From Rhizobium halophilum (lineage in GTDB: Bacteria > Pseudomonadota > Alphaproteobacteria > Rhizobiales > Rhizobiaceae): a stretch of 64,000 nt of DNA. A program made the translations under genes and the position numbers. How positions within the stretch are numbered: position 1 is the first letter of the stretch; each line of letters starts with the position of its first letter. The stretch is taken from the NCBI RefSeq assembly GCF_021648825.1, contig NZ_JAKJHS010000003.1:62001-126000 (forward strand), read 5' to 3'. The notes under the pieces are model-generated. The model saw only the letters and a list, made by a program, of their open reading frames with translations, was not told the DNA's origin and did not search any database. Of the stretch, positions 35,315 to 46,574 are shown piece after piece.

Positions 35315-36131
35315 GGGTAATGGCTTCCGTGTTGATGCGATCCGCGCGGGTGAAGATCTCGAAATCATCCCCGCGTGCCAAGGCGACCAGGGTCAATCCC
35401 GCCTCCTCCGCCGTCCGCACAGCCAGTGCTGTCGGCGCCGATATGGCGATCAGGATTGGGGAGCCGAGGATCGCCGCCTTCTGGACCATCTCGACCGAAA
35501 TCCGGCTGGTCACCACCACGGCACCCGAGGCACCGTCCAGACCAAGAGCCGCGACGGCACCGATCAGCTTGTCGAGCGCGTTGTGCCGTCCGACATCTTC
35601 TCTGACGGCGACAAGACCGCGTCCCGGCACAAAGAAACCGGCACCGTGCACGGCACGTGTCTCGTGATGCAGCGGCTGGGACTTGCTGAGGCTTTGAACG
35701 GCATCGGAGATCTGCTTGCCCGTGAGCTTGAGCAGGAGCGTCGAGAGCTGCGGCACCGGGCGCATCGCCTGATCGATGGATTCGATGCCGCAAAGCCCGC
35801 AGCCCACAGGCCCGGCCATGTGCCGGCGACGCTGGCGCAGCGCCTCTTCCTTGTCCTCCACCAGCGTGATCTGGACGTCGAGCCCCTTCGTCTCTTCGAC
35901 GACCTCAACCCGCTCAATCTCGCTGATGGACGAGATGATGCCCTCCGTCACGCTGAAGCCGCGCGCGAAGTCTTCAAGATCCGCCGGCGTGCCCATCATC
36001 ACCGCATGCGTCGACCCGCCATAGGAAAGGGCGATTGGCACTTCTTCCGGGACGATCCGCATGTCCTCGCGGATCCTGCCGTCACGGCATGCGATCTCCT
36101 TCACAGCTGTCTTCGGCTCGAAAACCCGCAC
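35304..36131 (-). CDS. fdhD: Formate dehydrogenase accessory sulfurtransferase
   Basis: FdhD (also called FdsC in this operon type) passes sulfur from a cysteine desulfurase to the bis-MGD cofactor, which formate dehydrogenase needs for activity. The 275 residues include the cysteine loop CGLCG and the family stretches 'FSVTEGIISSISEIE', 'AVREDVGRHNALDKLIGA' and 'VTSRISVEMVQKAA'. The start is GTG at 36129-36131, nine bases after the fdsA stop. The 3' end overlaps fdsD. Confidence 0.95.
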   Translation of the reverse strand: MRVFEPKTAVKEIACRDGRIREDMRIVPEEVPIALSYGGSTHAVMMGTPADLEDFARGFSVTEGIISSISEIERVEVVEETKGLDVQITLVEDKEEALRQRRRHMAGPVGCGLCGIESIDQAMRPVPQLSTLLLKLTGKQISDAVQSLSKSQPLHHETRAVHGAGFFVPGRGLVAVREDVGRHNALDKLIGAVAALGLDGASGAVVVTSRISVEMVQKAAILGSPILIAISAPTALAVRTAEEAGLTLVALARGDDFEIFTRADRINTEAITHVA

Positions 36132-36140
36132 CCGCCAATC

Positions 36141-39020
36141 CTATTCCGCTGCTTCCATCTTGCCCGCAATCCGACGGGCCCGCCGGGTCAGTTCCTCGTA
36201 GTCCTGCTGCCACTCGGTCGGACCATTGGATGGCGACACTTGGACGGCCGTGACTTTGTACTCCGGACAGTTGGTCGCCCAGTCGGAGAAGTCGGTGGTG
36301 ATGACATTGGCTTGCGTGTCGGGATGGTGGAAGGTCGTGTAGACGACCCCGGGTGCGACGCGGTCGGTAATCAACGCACGAAGCGTCGTATCGCCTGCGC
36401 GGCTGGCGAGCCTGATCCAGTCGCCATCCTTGATGCCGCGCTGTTCCGCATCGTGCGGATGGATCTCCAAACGGTCTTCGTCGTGCCAAACGACATTTTC
36501 CGTCCGCCGGGTCTGAGCGCCGACATTGTACTGGCTAAGGATTCGTCCGGTGGTGAGCAGCAGCGGGAAGCGCGGACCCGTCCGCTCGTCCGTGGCAACA
36601 TACTCTGTACGGATGAACTTGCCCTTGCCGCGAACGAACCCGTCGACATGCATGATGGGCGAGCCGACCGGGTACTTCTCGTTGCAGGGCCACTGCACCG
36701 AACCCATCGTTTCGAGATAGTCGTAGGACACGCCGGCAAAGCTCGGTGTGGTGGCCGCGATCTCGTCCATGATCTGCGACGGGTGCGTATAGGTCCAGTT
36801 GAGCCCCATGGCTTGCGCCAGCTTCTGAGTCACTTCCCAGTCGGCATAGCCGTTCTTCGGGCTCATCACCTTGCGGACGCGGTTGATACGGCGCTCGGCA
36901 TTGGTAAACGTGCCATCCTTCTCCAGGAAGGTCGACCCCGGCAGAAAGACATGGGCGTAATTTGCCGTCTCGTTGAGGAAGAGGTCGTGGACGACGACGC
37001 ATTCCATCGCGGCAAGGCCGGCGGAAACGTGCTTGGTATCCGGATCGGACTGAAGGATATCTTCGCCTTGGATATAGATGCCCTTGAACGTCCCCTCGAC
37101 GGCGGCATCCAGCATGTTCGGGATGCGCAGGCCCGGCTCGTTGTTCAGCGTTACGCCCCACATCTTCTCGAACGTGTCACGCGTCGCATCATCGGAGATA
37201 TGCCGGTAGCCCGGCAGCTCGTGTGGGAACGAGCCCATGTCGCAGGAGCCCTGGACATTGTTCTGACCGCGCAGCGGGTTCACGCCGACGCCCGGACGCC
37301 CAATGTTTCCGGTCGCCATGGCAAGGTTTGCGATTGCCATGACGGTGGTCGAGCCCTGGCTGTGCTCGGTGACGCCGAGACCGTAATAGATCGCCCCATT
37401 GCCGCCCTGGGCATAGAGCCGCGCCGCGCCCCGAATGAGTTCGGCCGGCACACCAGTGAATTTCTCCGTTTCCTCGGGGCTGTGCTGCGGCTCGGCGACG
37501 AAGGCTGCCCAGTCCTGGAATTCGGACCAATCGCAACGCTCGCGAATGAAGGCCTCGTCGAAGATACCTTCCGTGACGATGACATGCGCAAGAGCCGTCA
37601 GAACGGCAACGTTGGTGCCGGGCTTCAGCGGCAGATGGTAGGCAGCCTCGACATGCGGCGTCTTCACGAGGTCGATGCGCCGCGGATCGATAACGATGAG
37701 CTTTGCGCCCTGGCGCAGCCGCTTCTTCAGGCGTGAGCCGAAGACGGGATGCCCATCCGTCGGATTGGCGCCGATGACCACAACCACGTCGGAGTGCTCG
37801 ACCGAGTCGAAGTTCTGCGTGCCCGCCGACGTGCCGAACGCTTGCCCGAGGCCATAGCCGGTCGGCGAATGGCAGACACGGGCGCAGGTATCGACATTGT
37901 TGTTGCCGAAGCCGGCGCGGATCAGCTTCTGGACGAGGAAGGTTTCTTCATTGGTGCAGCGCGACGAGGTGATTCCGCCGATGGAGTCGCGGCCGTACTG
38001 GTACTGCAGCCGCTTGAATTCCGAGGCCACATGCGCAAACGCCTCTTCCCAGGTTACCTCCCGCCAGGGATCGGTGATCTTCTCGCGCACCATCGGGTTG
38101 AGGATGCGGTCCTTGTGGTTGGCATAGCCATACGCAAACCGACCCTTGACGCAGGAGTGGCCGCGGTTGGCCTGTCCGTCCTTGTAGGGGACCATGCGCA
38201 CCAGTTCCTCGCCGCGCATCTCCGCTTTGAAGGAACAGCCGACACCGCAATAGGCGCAGGTGGTAACCGCCGAATGCTCCGGCTGGCCGATCGCGATCAC
38301 CGACTTCTCCGTCAGCGTGGCGGTGGGGCAAGCCTGGACGCAGGCGCCGCAGGAAACGCATTCGGATTCCAGGAAATGCTCGTGCATGCCGGGCGATACA
38401 CGGCTGTCGAAGCCTCGCCCTTCGATCGTCAACGCGAAGGTTCCCTGCACTTCCTCGCAGGCACGCACGCACCGCGAACAGACGATGCACTTGGAAGGAT
38501 CGTAGGTGAAGTAAGGATTGGACTCGTCCTTCGGCATCCACTTGACGTTGATCTCGCCGTTGTTGCGCGCCTTGACGTGGTTGTCGCCCTCATAGCCGTA
38601 GCGAACGTCTCGTAACCCGACAGCGCCCGCCATGTCCTGCAGTTCACAATCACCGTTGGCCGCGCAGGTGAGACAGTCGAGCGGATGGTCGGAGATGTAG
38701 AGCTCCATCACGCCCTTGCGGATCTGCTTCAGCCGCTCCGTCTGCGTATGAACCACAAGCCCGGGTGCCACCGGCGTGGTGCAGGACGACGGGGTGCCAT
38801 TCCTGCCGTCTACCTCGACAAGGCAGAGCCGGCAGGAGCCAAAGGCGTCCACCATGTCAGTGGCGCACAGCTTCGGAACCTGAATGCCGGCCTCCATCGA
38901 CGCCCGCATGATCGACGTCCCGGCGGGAACAGTGACTTCGCGACCGTCGATTGTGAGAGTAACCTGCGCTTCAGAGCGGGAGGCTGGTGTGCCGTAGTCG
39001 ATTTCGTGGATCAGGGACAT
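36141..39020 (-). CDS. fdsA: NAD-dependent formate dehydrogenase catalytic subunit alpha
   Basis: FdsA oxidises formate to CO2 at a bis-MGD molybdenum centre. The 959 residues include an N-terminal [2Fe-2S] domain (residues ~20-100), a NuoG-like His/Cys cluster ('HPLDCLTCAANGDCELQ'), two [4Fe-4S] motifs ('CIVCSRCVRAC', 'CVSCGACVQAC'), a further [4Fe-4S] at 'CAYCGVGCSF', and the molybdopterin oxidoreductase and dinucleotide-binding domains. The molybdenum ligand is a cysteine (Cys383 in 'CARVCHSPTGYGL'), not selenocysteine. It starts at ATG 39020, five bases after the fdsB stop. The architecture matches the oxygen-tolerant soluble enzymes of Rhodobacter and Cupriavidus. Confidence 0.96.
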   Translation of the reverse strand: MSLIHEIDYGTPASRSEAQVTLTIDGREVTVPAGTSIMRASMEAGIQVPKLCATDMVDAFGSCRLCLVEVDGRNGTPSSCTTPVAPGLVVHTQTERLKQIRKGVMELYISDHPLDCLTCAANGDCELQDMAGAVGLRDVRYGYEGDNHVKARNNGEINVKWMPKDESNPYFTYDPSKCIVCSRCVRACEEVQGTFALTIEGRGFDSRVSPGMHEHFLESECVSCGACVQACPTATLTEKSVIAIGQPEHSAVTTCAYCGVGCSFKAEMRGEELVRMVPYKDGQANRGHSCVKGRFAYGYANHKDRILNPMVREKITDPWREVTWEEAFAHVASEFKRLQYQYGRDSIGGITSSRCTNEETFLVQKLIRAGFGNNNVDTCARVCHSPTGYGLGQAFGTSAGTQNFDSVEHSDVVVVIGANPTDGHPVFGSRLKKRLRQGAKLIVIDPRRIDLVKTPHVEAAYHLPLKPGTNVAVLTALAHVIVTEGIFDEAFIRERCDWSEFQDWAAFVAEPQHSPEETEKFTGVPAELIRGAARLYAQGGNGAIYYGLGVTEHSQGSTTVMAIANLAMATGNIGRPGVGVNPLRGQNNVQGSCDMGSFPHELPGYRHISDDATRDTFEKMWGVTLNNEPGLRIPNMLDAAVEGTFKGIYIQGEDILQSDPDTKHVSAGLAAMECVVVHDLFLNETANYAHVFLPGSTFLEKDGTFTNAERRINRVRKVMSPKNGYADWEVTQKLAQAMGLNWTYTHPSQIMDEIAATTPSFAGVSYDYLETMGSVQWPCNEKYPVGSPIMHVDGFVRGKGKFIRTEYVATDERTGPRFPLLLTTGRILSQYNVGAQTRRTENVVWHDEDRLEIHPHDAEQRGIKDGDWIRLASRAGDTTLRALITDRVAPGVVYTTFHHPDTQANVITTDFSDWATNCPEYKVTAVQVSPSNGPTEWQQDYEELTRRARRIAGKMEAAE

Positions 39021-39025
39021 TGTCT

Positions 39026-40582
39026 TTACTCCGCCGCTTCGACGAGGGGTGTTGGGGCGAAATCATCGGGGAAATGCGTCATCGCGCTCATTACCGGGTA
39101 AGGCGTGAAGCCGCCAAGCGCGCAAAGCGAACCGAACTTCATCGTGTTGCAGAGGTCGGCAAGCAGCGCCTTGTTCTTCTCCGGCTCGATGCCCATCGCG
39201 ATCTTGTCGGCCGTCTCGACGCCGCGAGTCGAGCCGATCCGGCAGGGCGTGCACTTGCCGCAGCTTTCGATCGCGCAGAATTCCATGGCGAAGCGGGCCT
39301 GCTTCAGCATGTCGGCCATCTCGTCGAACACGACGACGCCAGCATGGCCGATCAGTCCGTCTTTCGCTGCGAACGCCTCATAGTCGAATGGTGTGTCGAA
39401 GAGAGCCCGTGGGAAATACGCCCCCAACGGCCCGCCGACTTGCACCGCCTTCACCGCTCGCCCGGTCGCGGTACCGCCACCTATCTCCTCGACGATCTGC
39501 CCGAGCGTCAGGCCGAACGCCGTTTCGAACAAACCGCCGTACTTGACGTTGCCAGCGATCTGGATCGGGATCGTCCCGCGCGAGCGGCCCATGCCGAAGT
39601 CGCGGTAGAAGGCTGCGCCCCGATCCAAGATGACGGGCACCGAGGCGAGTGAAATGACGTTGTTGACGACGGTCGGGCGGCCGAGAAAGCCTTGCAGTGC
39701 CGGAAGCGGCGGCTTTGCCCGGACGATGCCTCGCTTGCCCTCTAGCGAATTGAGGAGCGACGTCTCCTCGCCGCAGACATAGGCGCCGGCGCCGGCGCGG
39801 ACCTCCATGTCGAACGCATGACCGGAGCCCAGGACCGATGGCCCGAGGATGCCCGCGCCGCGTGCAATCTCGATCGCCTCGTTCATGGTCTGGATTGCGT
39901 GCGGGTATTCGGAACGGGTGTAGAGATAACCCTTGGTCGCGCCCGTGGCGAGACCGGCAATAATCATGCCCTCGATCAGGACGAAGGGATCACCCTCCAT
40001 GATCATCCGATCGGCAAACGTGCCGCTATCACCCTCGTCGGCATTGCAGACGATGTATTTCTGCGGGCCAGGAGCATCCGCAACCGTTTTCCATTTGATC
40101 CCGGTCGGGAACCCTGCGCCGCCACGACCGCGCAATCCGCTGTCGGTCACCTCCTGCACAATCTCCGGTGCGGTCATCGAAAGCGCCCGCTCTAAGCCTT
40201 TTAGACCCTGATAATGACGGTAGTCATCCAGCGACAGAGGATCGGTCACACCACAACGGGCGAAGGTCAGGCGGGTCTGCTGACGAAGGAAGGGGATTTC
40301 CTTCGTCAGCCCAAGACAGAGAGCGTGGTCTCCACCGTTGACGAATCCTGCCGCGAAAAGGCTCGCCACGTCGCTTGCGCGAACCGGGCCATACGCCATC
40401 CTTCCTGCCGAAGTGCGCACCTCAACGAGCGGCTCCAGCCAAGCCATTCCCCGCGAACCGTTGCGGACGATCCTCGCATCGAGACCTCGCAGCTCTATTT
40501 CCTGTGCGATGGCCGTTGCGACCTTGTCAGCGCCAAGCGCGAGTGCCGCCGCATCACGCGGCACGAATATGGTGACGGTCAT
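39026..40582 (-). CDS. fdsB: NAD-dependent formate dehydrogenase FMN/NADH subunit beta
   Basis: FdsB is a NuoF-like subunit (518 residues) that accepts electrons through Fe-S clusters and reduces NAD+ at FMN. An N-terminal thioredoxin-fold-like region (about residues 1-110) precedes the NuoF core, with NADH/FMN motifs 'GLRGRGGAGFPTGIKW' and 'YIVCNADEGDSGTFADR', then 'GAGAYVCGEETSLLNSLEG' and the [4Fe-4S] site 'ESCGKCTPCRIG'. Its ATG overlaps the fdsG stop by four bases, indicating coupled translation. Confidence 0.96.
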   Translation of the reverse strand: MTVTIFVPRDAAALALGADKVATAIAQEIELRGLDARIVRNGSRGMAWLEPLVEVRTSAGRMAYGPVRASDVASLFAAGFVNGGDHALCLGLTKEIPFLRQQTRLTFARCGVTDPLSLDDYRHYQGLKGLERALSMTAPEIVQEVTDSGLRGRGGAGFPTGIKWKTVADAPGPQKYIVCNADEGDSGTFADRMIMEGDPFVLIEGMIIAGLATGATKGYLYTRSEYPHAIQTMNEAIEIARGAGILGPSVLGSGHAFDMEVRAGAGAYVCGEETSLLNSLEGKRGIVRAKPPLPALQGFLGRPTVVNNVISLASVPVILDRGAAFYRDFGMGRSRGTIPIQIAGNVKYGGLFETAFGLTLGQIVEEIGGGTATGRAVKAVQVGGPLGAYFPRALFDTPFDYEAFAAKDGLIGHAGVVVFDEMADMLKQARFAMEFCAIESCGKCTPCRIGSTRGVETADKIAMGIEPEKNKALLADLCNTMKFGSLCALGGFTPYPVMSAMTHFPDDFAPTPLVEAAE

Positions 40583-41058
40583 CGGCGCACCTCCGCAACG
40601 ATTTCGGCAAGACAGTCTTCGTCGACGCGACCGTAAACCTCGTCATCGAGCATGGCGGCCGGAGCGCAGGCGCACAGTCCGAGACAATAGACTGGCTCCA
40701 GTGTGACCGCCCCATCCAGCGTTGTTTGATGGAAGTCGATGCCGAGCAACTGCCGCAAGCGATTGGCCACCGCGTCAGCGCCCATGGACTGACAGGCTTC
40801 CGCCCGACAGAGCTTCAAGGTGTGCCGCCCCGCAGGCGCATCACGAAAGTCGTGATAGAATGTAACGACGCCATGCACTTCGGCGCGCGAGAGATTGAGT
40901 TCGTCGGCGATAACCGGCTTCACCTCTTCTGGAATAAAGCCGAACTCGTGCTGCATGGCATGAAGGATCGGCAGCATCGGCCCTTCGAGGTGCTTGCGTT
41001 CCCGAATGATCGAAAGAGCGCGCTCGGCATAAATGCCGCCGGCAACGTGCACATTCAT
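40579..41058 (-). CDS. fdsG: NAD-dependent formate dehydrogenase gamma subunit
   Basis: FdsG is a NuoE-like [2Fe-2S] subunit of 159 residues from ATG 41058, preceded by a GGGAGG site. The thioredoxin-like ferredoxin ligands are in 'LKLCRAEACQSMGAD' and 'VYCLGLCACAPAAM'. It is the first structural gene of the fdsGBA-fdhD-fdsD run. The 135 bp upstream, between it and the LysR gene, hold a GATAG-N7-CTATC inverted repeat likely to be the regulator's site. Confidence 0.95.
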   Translation of the reverse strand: MNVHVAGGIYAERALSIIRERKHLEGPMLPILHAMQHEFGFIPEEVKPVIADELNLSRAEVHGVVTFYHDFRDAPAGRHTLKLCRAEACQSMGADAVANRLRQLLGIDFHQTTLDGAVTLEPVYCLGLCACAPAAMLDDEVYGRVDEDCLAEIVAEVRR

Positions 41059-41178
41059 ATCCAAGCCTCCCGCTGAAGGATGCGCTCCCATGGCATCCTT
41101 CCGACGCATCTATGCGTCCACTGTATGCACAGGGTGAATTCGGGACCTCGGGGGGTCAATAAAGGTGTTTCGTTACGC

Positions 41179-41195
41179 GATAGAAAAAACCTATC
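41179..41195 (-). promoter_or_regulatory. LysR-type box upstream of fdsG
   Basis: On the minus strand GATAG-GTTTTTT-CTATC is a perfect interrupted palindrome with 5-bp arms. It includes the T-N11-A core expected of LysR-family sites and equals the ATAG-N7-CTAT half of the OxyR consensus. It overlaps the stop codon of the LysR gene and lies about 121 bp upstream of the fdsG ATG. Binding by the adjacent regulator is inferred. Confidence 0.5.
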
Positions 41196-42087
41196 AAACC
41201 AAATCGACAGGTTTGAGGCTGCGGGCCTGGTGAAGAAGCGCGGATACGAGGGGCGTAAACGGCTCCCGATGCGTCGCGACTAGTCCGACAATATGGCTAG
41301 CCTCCGGCTCCACGATCGGAATCGTCTTGATTTGCTTCGCAAAACCAAACGACTTGGCAACATTTCGCGGCATGATGCTTGCCCATTGGCCGGTGCCGAC
41401 GTGCGAGAGGAGGACGACCATCGAGTTCGACTCCAGCGTCGGCGCGATCGTCACCCCTGCATCTGCAAGGTGCTGGTTGATGATGCGCCGGTTCTGCATG
41501 TCCGGTGTCAATAGGCAAAGCCGAACGTGCGCCATCTCATGCCACGTCACGGAGTCATGATCCGCATAAGGCGTGCCTTCTGCCGTCACCAGCGTGTAGC
41601 GCTCGGCATACAAGGGCACGCTTGTCACTCTCCCCAGCGGCTCGTTGTCGAGATAGGTGATGCCGGCATCGATCTCGAAGTTGTCGAGCTGGCTCAAGAC
41701 CTGCAGCGAATTTCGGGAGACCACGGAAAAGGTGACATCAGGATGCTTCGCCTGGAAAGGCTCCGTCAGGCGCGGGATCATCGCAAGCGCTGTCGGGATC
41801 GCAGCAAGGCGGATATGGCCTGAGAGACCGGTCTTGGCTGCGCGCATCTCTTCGCGCATGGTCCTTGCATCGCCGACGATGCGCTTGGCCCACTCCAGCA
41901 CCCGCTGCCCTTCCGGGGTAAGCCCCTGGTAGCGGGACCCGCGCACCACAAGCACGACGCCCAGTTGATCCTCAAGTTGCCTGATCGCGGCGGAGAGGGA
42001 CGGCTGCGATATGCCGCTTTCCTCCGCGGCACGGCCGAAATGGCCTTCGCGCGCGAGCGTAATGAAGAACTCCAGCTTGTCGATCAT
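41194..42087 (-). CDS. LysR-family transcriptional regulator, probable fds operon activator
   Basis: A 297-residue LysR-type regulator from ATG 42087 (MIDKLEFFITLAREGHF). The N-terminal winged helix-turn-helix is 'FGRAAEESGISQPSLSAAIR' and the C-terminal two-lobed effector domain follows from about residue 90. It stands directly before fdsG in the same orientation, the position taken by fdsR-type regulators in other formate dehydrogenase clusters. The effector is unknown; formate is a reasonable guess from context. Confidence 0.88.
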   Translation of the reverse strand: MIDKLEFFITLAREGHFGRAAEESGISQPSLSAAIRQLEDQLGVVLVVRGSRYQGLTPEGQRVLEWAKRIVGDARTMREEMRAAKTGLSGHIRLAAIPTALAMIPRLTEPFQAKHPDVTFSVVSRNSLQVLSQLDNFEIDAGITYLDNEPLGRVTSVPLYAERYTLVTAEGTPYADHDSVTWHEMAHVRLCLLTPDMQNRRIINQHLADAGVTIAPTLESNSMVVLLSHVGTGQWASIMPRNVAKSFGFAKQIKTIPIVEPEASHIVGLVATHREPFTPLVSALLHQARSLKPVDLV

Positions 42088-42136
42088 GAGTGTAAGCTCC
42101 CTTGCGTAGAGAACAGCAAGCCGCTGGCAAGAAGGC

Positions 42137-42164
42137 AACAAAAAAGGCGGCCAGAGGCCGCCTT
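42137..42164 (-). terminator. Intrinsic terminator of the atp operon
   Basis: On the minus strand AAGGCGGCC-TCT-GGCCGCCTT (42164-42144) forms a 9-bp stem with a 3-nt loop, followed by a run of T residues (TTTTGTTGCC). It begins 24 bases beyond the atpC stop. Confidence 0.88.
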
Positions 42165-42187
42165 GAAGAAATCGATCTCAGCCGGGA

Positions 42188-42595
42188 TCACGCCGGGAGG
42201 ATCGCACCGTTGAGGTTGGTAAGCTCCGCCAGATACTGCTCGAGCTTGGTCTTGTGCTCGTGATCCGTCGCAGCACCGGCATCCGCCTGCGCCGCTTCAA
42301 TCCGTGCCTGCAGCGTTTCCCGTGTCACGTCCGAAAGCGGCAGAGCCGATTCGGCCAGAACCGTGCAGCCGGTTGGCAGGATATCGGCGAAACCGCCGAA
42401 GACGACATATTTGCTGTCCTGGCCTGAGGCCAGCTTCACGGTAACGACGCCCGGCTTGATGGTGGTCATCGTCGGCGCGTGATTGGCAAGAACCGTCATC
42501 TCGCCCAGCGTCGCCGGGATTACGACTTCGGTCACCTTTTCCGACAGGAGAAGGCGCTCCGGAGAAACGAGTTCGAAATTGAAGGCGTCAGCCAT
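42188..42595 (-). CDS. atpC: ATP synthase F1 subunit epsilon
   Basis: Epsilon belongs to the central stalk and regulates ATPase activity. The 135 residues show the N-terminal beta sandwich ('FNFELVSPERLLLSEKVTEV', 'ATLGEMTVLANHAPTMTTIK') and a C-terminal helical region. It is the last gene of atpHAGDC, 70 bp after atpD; a GC-rich hairpin lies in that gap. Confidence 0.96.
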   Translation of the reverse strand: MADAFNFELVSPERLLLSEKVTEVVIPATLGEMTVLANHAPTMTTIKPGVVTVKLASGQDSKYVVFGGFADILPTGCTVLAESALPLSDVTRETLQARIEAAQADAGAATDHEHKTKLEQYLAELTNLNGAILPA

Positions 42596-42627
42596 GTCGG
42601 ATCACTTCTTCACGTGTTGCATGCAAT

Positions 42628-42651
42628 GGCGCGCCATTTTCACGGCGCGCC
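42628..42651. other. GC-rich hairpin in the atpD-atpC gap
   Basis: Two copies of the self-complementary octamer GGCGCGCC (42628-42635 and 42644-42651) are separated by eight bases and can form an 8-bp stem. There is no T-run after it, so it is more likely an RNA-stability or partial attenuation element than a terminator. Confidence 0.45.
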
Positions 42652-42665
42652 TGCTTTGAGAAAGC

Positions 42666-44126
<1,461 letters not shown>

Positions 44127-44131
44127 TTATC

Positions 44132-45010
44132 TCAGAGCGCTTCCGCGCCCGAAATGATTTCAATGAGTTCCTTGGTGATCTGCGCCTGACGCTGGCGGTT
44201 GTACGAAAGCGTCAGCTTGTTGATCATCTCACCGGCATTGCGCGTTGCATTGTCCATCGCGGACATCTGCGCGCCATAGAAGGATGCGTTGTTCTCGAGG
44301 AGCGCCCGGAAGATCTGCACGGCGACATTGCGCGGCAGAAGGTCTTCTAGGATTTCCTCTTCGCTCGGCTCGTATTCGTAGAGCGCAGCCGATCCGTTCG
44401 CGGCTTCGGCGTCGTCGAACTTGGCCGGAATGATCTGCTGTGCGGTTGCCACCTGCGCGATGACCGACTGGAACCGGGCAAAGAACAGGGTCGCGACGTC
44501 GAACTCACCTTTGCTGTAGAGCTCAAGAACCCGGCGTGCCACGTCATCTGCGTTGGCGAAGCTTAATTGCTTCACCTCACGGAAGGTGACGTAGTCAACG
44601 ATGTTCTCCTTGAACGTCCGGCGCAGGATGTCGTTGCCCTTGCGTCCAACGGTCAGGATCTTCACCGTCTTGCCTTGCGCCAGCAGCTTGAGGGCATGCT
44701 CGCGGGCGAGACGAATGATGGACGAGTTAAAGCCGCCGGCCAGGCCGCGCTCACCTGTGGCCACCACGAGAAGATGAACCTGGTCCTTGCCGGTACCCGA
44801 CAGAAGCAAGGGTGCTTCTGCGTTCCCAGCGTTGGCGGCCGAAAGGCTCGCCAGCACCTTGTTCATGCGTTCCGCGTAGGGACGAGCAGCCTCGGCCGCC
44901 TCCTGCGCACGGCGCAGCTTCGCCGCCGCGACCATTTTCATCGCTTTGGTGATTTTCTGCGTCGCCTTGACGGAGGCGATCCGGTTCTTCAGATCCTTAA
45001 GTGAAGGCAT
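44132..45010 (-). CDS. atpG: ATP synthase F1 subunit gamma
   Basis: The rotating central stalk subunit, 292 residues. Family features are the N-terminal coiled helix '[20 protein letters not shown]', the '[13 protein letters not shown]' core and the C-terminal helix '[20 protein letters not shown]'. It lies 34 bp after atpA. An insertion of about ten residues near position 200 ('[20 protein letters not shown]') resembles that of other alphaproteobacteria. Confidence 0.97.
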   Translation of the reverse strand: MPSLKDLKNRIASVKATQKITKAMKMVAAAKLRRAQEAAEAARPYAERMNKVLASLSAANAGNAEAPLLLSGTGKDQVHLLVVATGERGLAGGFNSSIIRLAREHALKLLAQGKTVKILTVGRKGNDILRRTFKENIVDYVTFREVKQLSFANADDVARRVLELYSKGEFDVATLFFARFQSVIAQVATAQQIIPAKFDDAEAANGSAALYEYEPSEEEILEDLLPRNVAVQIFRALLENNASFYGAQMSAMDNATRNAGEMINKLTLSYNRQRQAQITKELIEIISGAEAL

Positions 45011-45044
45011 CCGTTATCGGTCCCCTAGGGGTTAGTGTTCGGTC

Positions 45045-46574
45045 TCAGGCGAAGGACTTAGAATAGGCGTCGAGCGCAGACTTGAGCTTTGCCTTGACGT
45101 CGTCCGACAGAGCCTTCTCGGTGCGGATCGCATCGAGAACATCCTTGCCTTCCGAACGCATGTAGGTCAGCAGACCCTGCTCGAACTTGCCGACATCGCC
45201 AACCGGGATCTTGTCCAGGTAGCCGTTGACGCCTGCAAAGATCACCGCAACCTGCTCTTCCGTCTTCAGCGGCGAGAACTGCGGCTGCTTCAGGAGCTCC
45301 GTCAGGCGAGCACCGCGGTTGAGGAGGCGCTGCGTCGAGGCATCGAGGTCGGAGCCGAACTGCGCGAAGGCAGCCATTTCGCGATACTGCGCAAGCTCGC
45401 CCTTGATCGAGCCGGCAACCTGCTTCATCGCCTTGACCTGCGCAGCAGACCCGACGCGGGAGACCGACAGACCGACGTTCACGGCGGGGCGGATACCTTG
45501 GTAGAACAGGTCGGTTTCGAGGAAGATCTGACCGTCGGTGATCGAGATCACGTTGGTCGGAATGAACGCCGAAACGTCGTTACCCTGCGTTTCGATGACC
45601 GGCAGAGCCGTCAACGAACCGGCACCGCGCTCGTCGGAGAGCTTGGCAGCGCGCTCGAGAAGGCGCGAGTGCAGGTAGAAAACGTCGCCCGGATAAGCTT
45701 CGCGGCCCGGCGGACGGCGCAGCAGAAGCGACATCTGGCGGTAGGCCACGGCCTGCTTGGAAAGGTCGTCGTAAGCGATCAGCGCGTGCTGACCGTTGTC
45801 ACGGAAGTACTCGCCCATTGCGCAACCGGCGAACGGGGCCAGGTACTGCATCGGAGCCGGATCGGAAGCCGTTGCAGCAACGATGATCGAGTACTGCAGC
45901 GCGCCGCGCTCTTCGAGCACCTTGACGAACTGGGCAACCGTGGAACGCTTCTGACCGATAGCGACGTAGACGCAGTACAGCTTCTCGCTGTCCGGGCCGT
46001 TGTCGTGGATCGGCTTCTGGTTCAGGAACGTATCAAGGATGATGGCGGTCTTGCCGGTCTGGCGGTCGCCGATGACGAGCTCACGCTGGCCGCGACCGAC
46101 AGGGATCAGGGCGTCGATGGCCTTGAGGCCGGTGGACATCGGCTCATGAACCGACTTGCGTGGAATGATGCCAGGCGCCTTCACGTCGACACGCGAACGG
46201 CGCGTCGCATTGATCGGGCCCTTGCCGTCGATCGGGTTGCCGAGCGCGTCAACGACGCGGCCGAGCAGTTCCGGACCAACTGGAACGTCAACGATGGCGC
46301 CCGTCCGCTTGACGGTGTCGCCTTCCTTGATCTCGCGGTCAGAACCAAAGACAACCACGCCGACATTGTCGGCTTCCAGGTTGAGTGCCATTCCGCGGAT
46401 GCCGCCCGGGAACTCAACCATCTCGCCGGCCTGGATGTTGTCCAGACCGTAGACGCGGGCGATACCGTCACCAACGGAAAGAACCTGGCCGACTTCGGAG
46501 ACCTCAGCCTCCTGGCCGAAGTTCTTGATTTGATCTTTCAGAATTGCGGAAATTTCCGCGGCGCGGATATCCAT
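45045..46574 (-). CDS. atpA: ATP synthase F1 subunit alpha
   Basis: The regulatory nucleotide-binding subunit of the hexamer (509 residues). The P-loop is GDRQTGKT, preceded by '[16 protein letters not shown]'. The signature '[17 protein letters not shown]' and the N-terminal '[20 protein letters not shown]' are typical. Its ATG shares one base with the atpH stop at 46574, indicating coupled translation. Confidence 0.98.
   Translation of the reverse strand: MDIRAAEISAILKDQIKNFGQEAEVSEVGQVLSVGDGIARVYGLDNIQAGEMVEFPGGIRGMALNLEADNVGVVVFGSDREIKEGDTVKRTGAIVDVPVGPELLGRVVDALGNPIDGKGPINATRRSRVDVKAPGIIPRKSVHEPMSTGLKAIDALIPVGRGQRELVIGDRQTGKTAIILDTFLNQKPIHDNGPDSEKLYCVYVAIGQKRSTVAQFVKVLEERGALQYSIIVAATASDPAPMQYLAPFAGCAMGEYFRDNGQHALIAYDDLSKQAVAYRQMSLLLRRPPGREAYPGDVFYLHSRLLERAAKLSDERGAGSLTALPVIETQGNDVSAFIPTNVISITDGQIFLETDLFYQGIRPAVNVGLSVSRVGSAAQVKAMKQVAGSIKGELAQYREMAAFAQFGSDLDASTQRLLNRGARLTELLKQPQFSPLKTEEQVAVIFAGVNGYLDKIPVGDVGKFEQGLLTYMRSEGKDVLDAIRTEKALSDDVKAKLKSALDAYSKSFA

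Noticed and set aside
36141..39020. Selenocysteine at the FdsA active site
   Set aside because: The ligand codon is TGC (Cys383) and the frame has no internal TGA.
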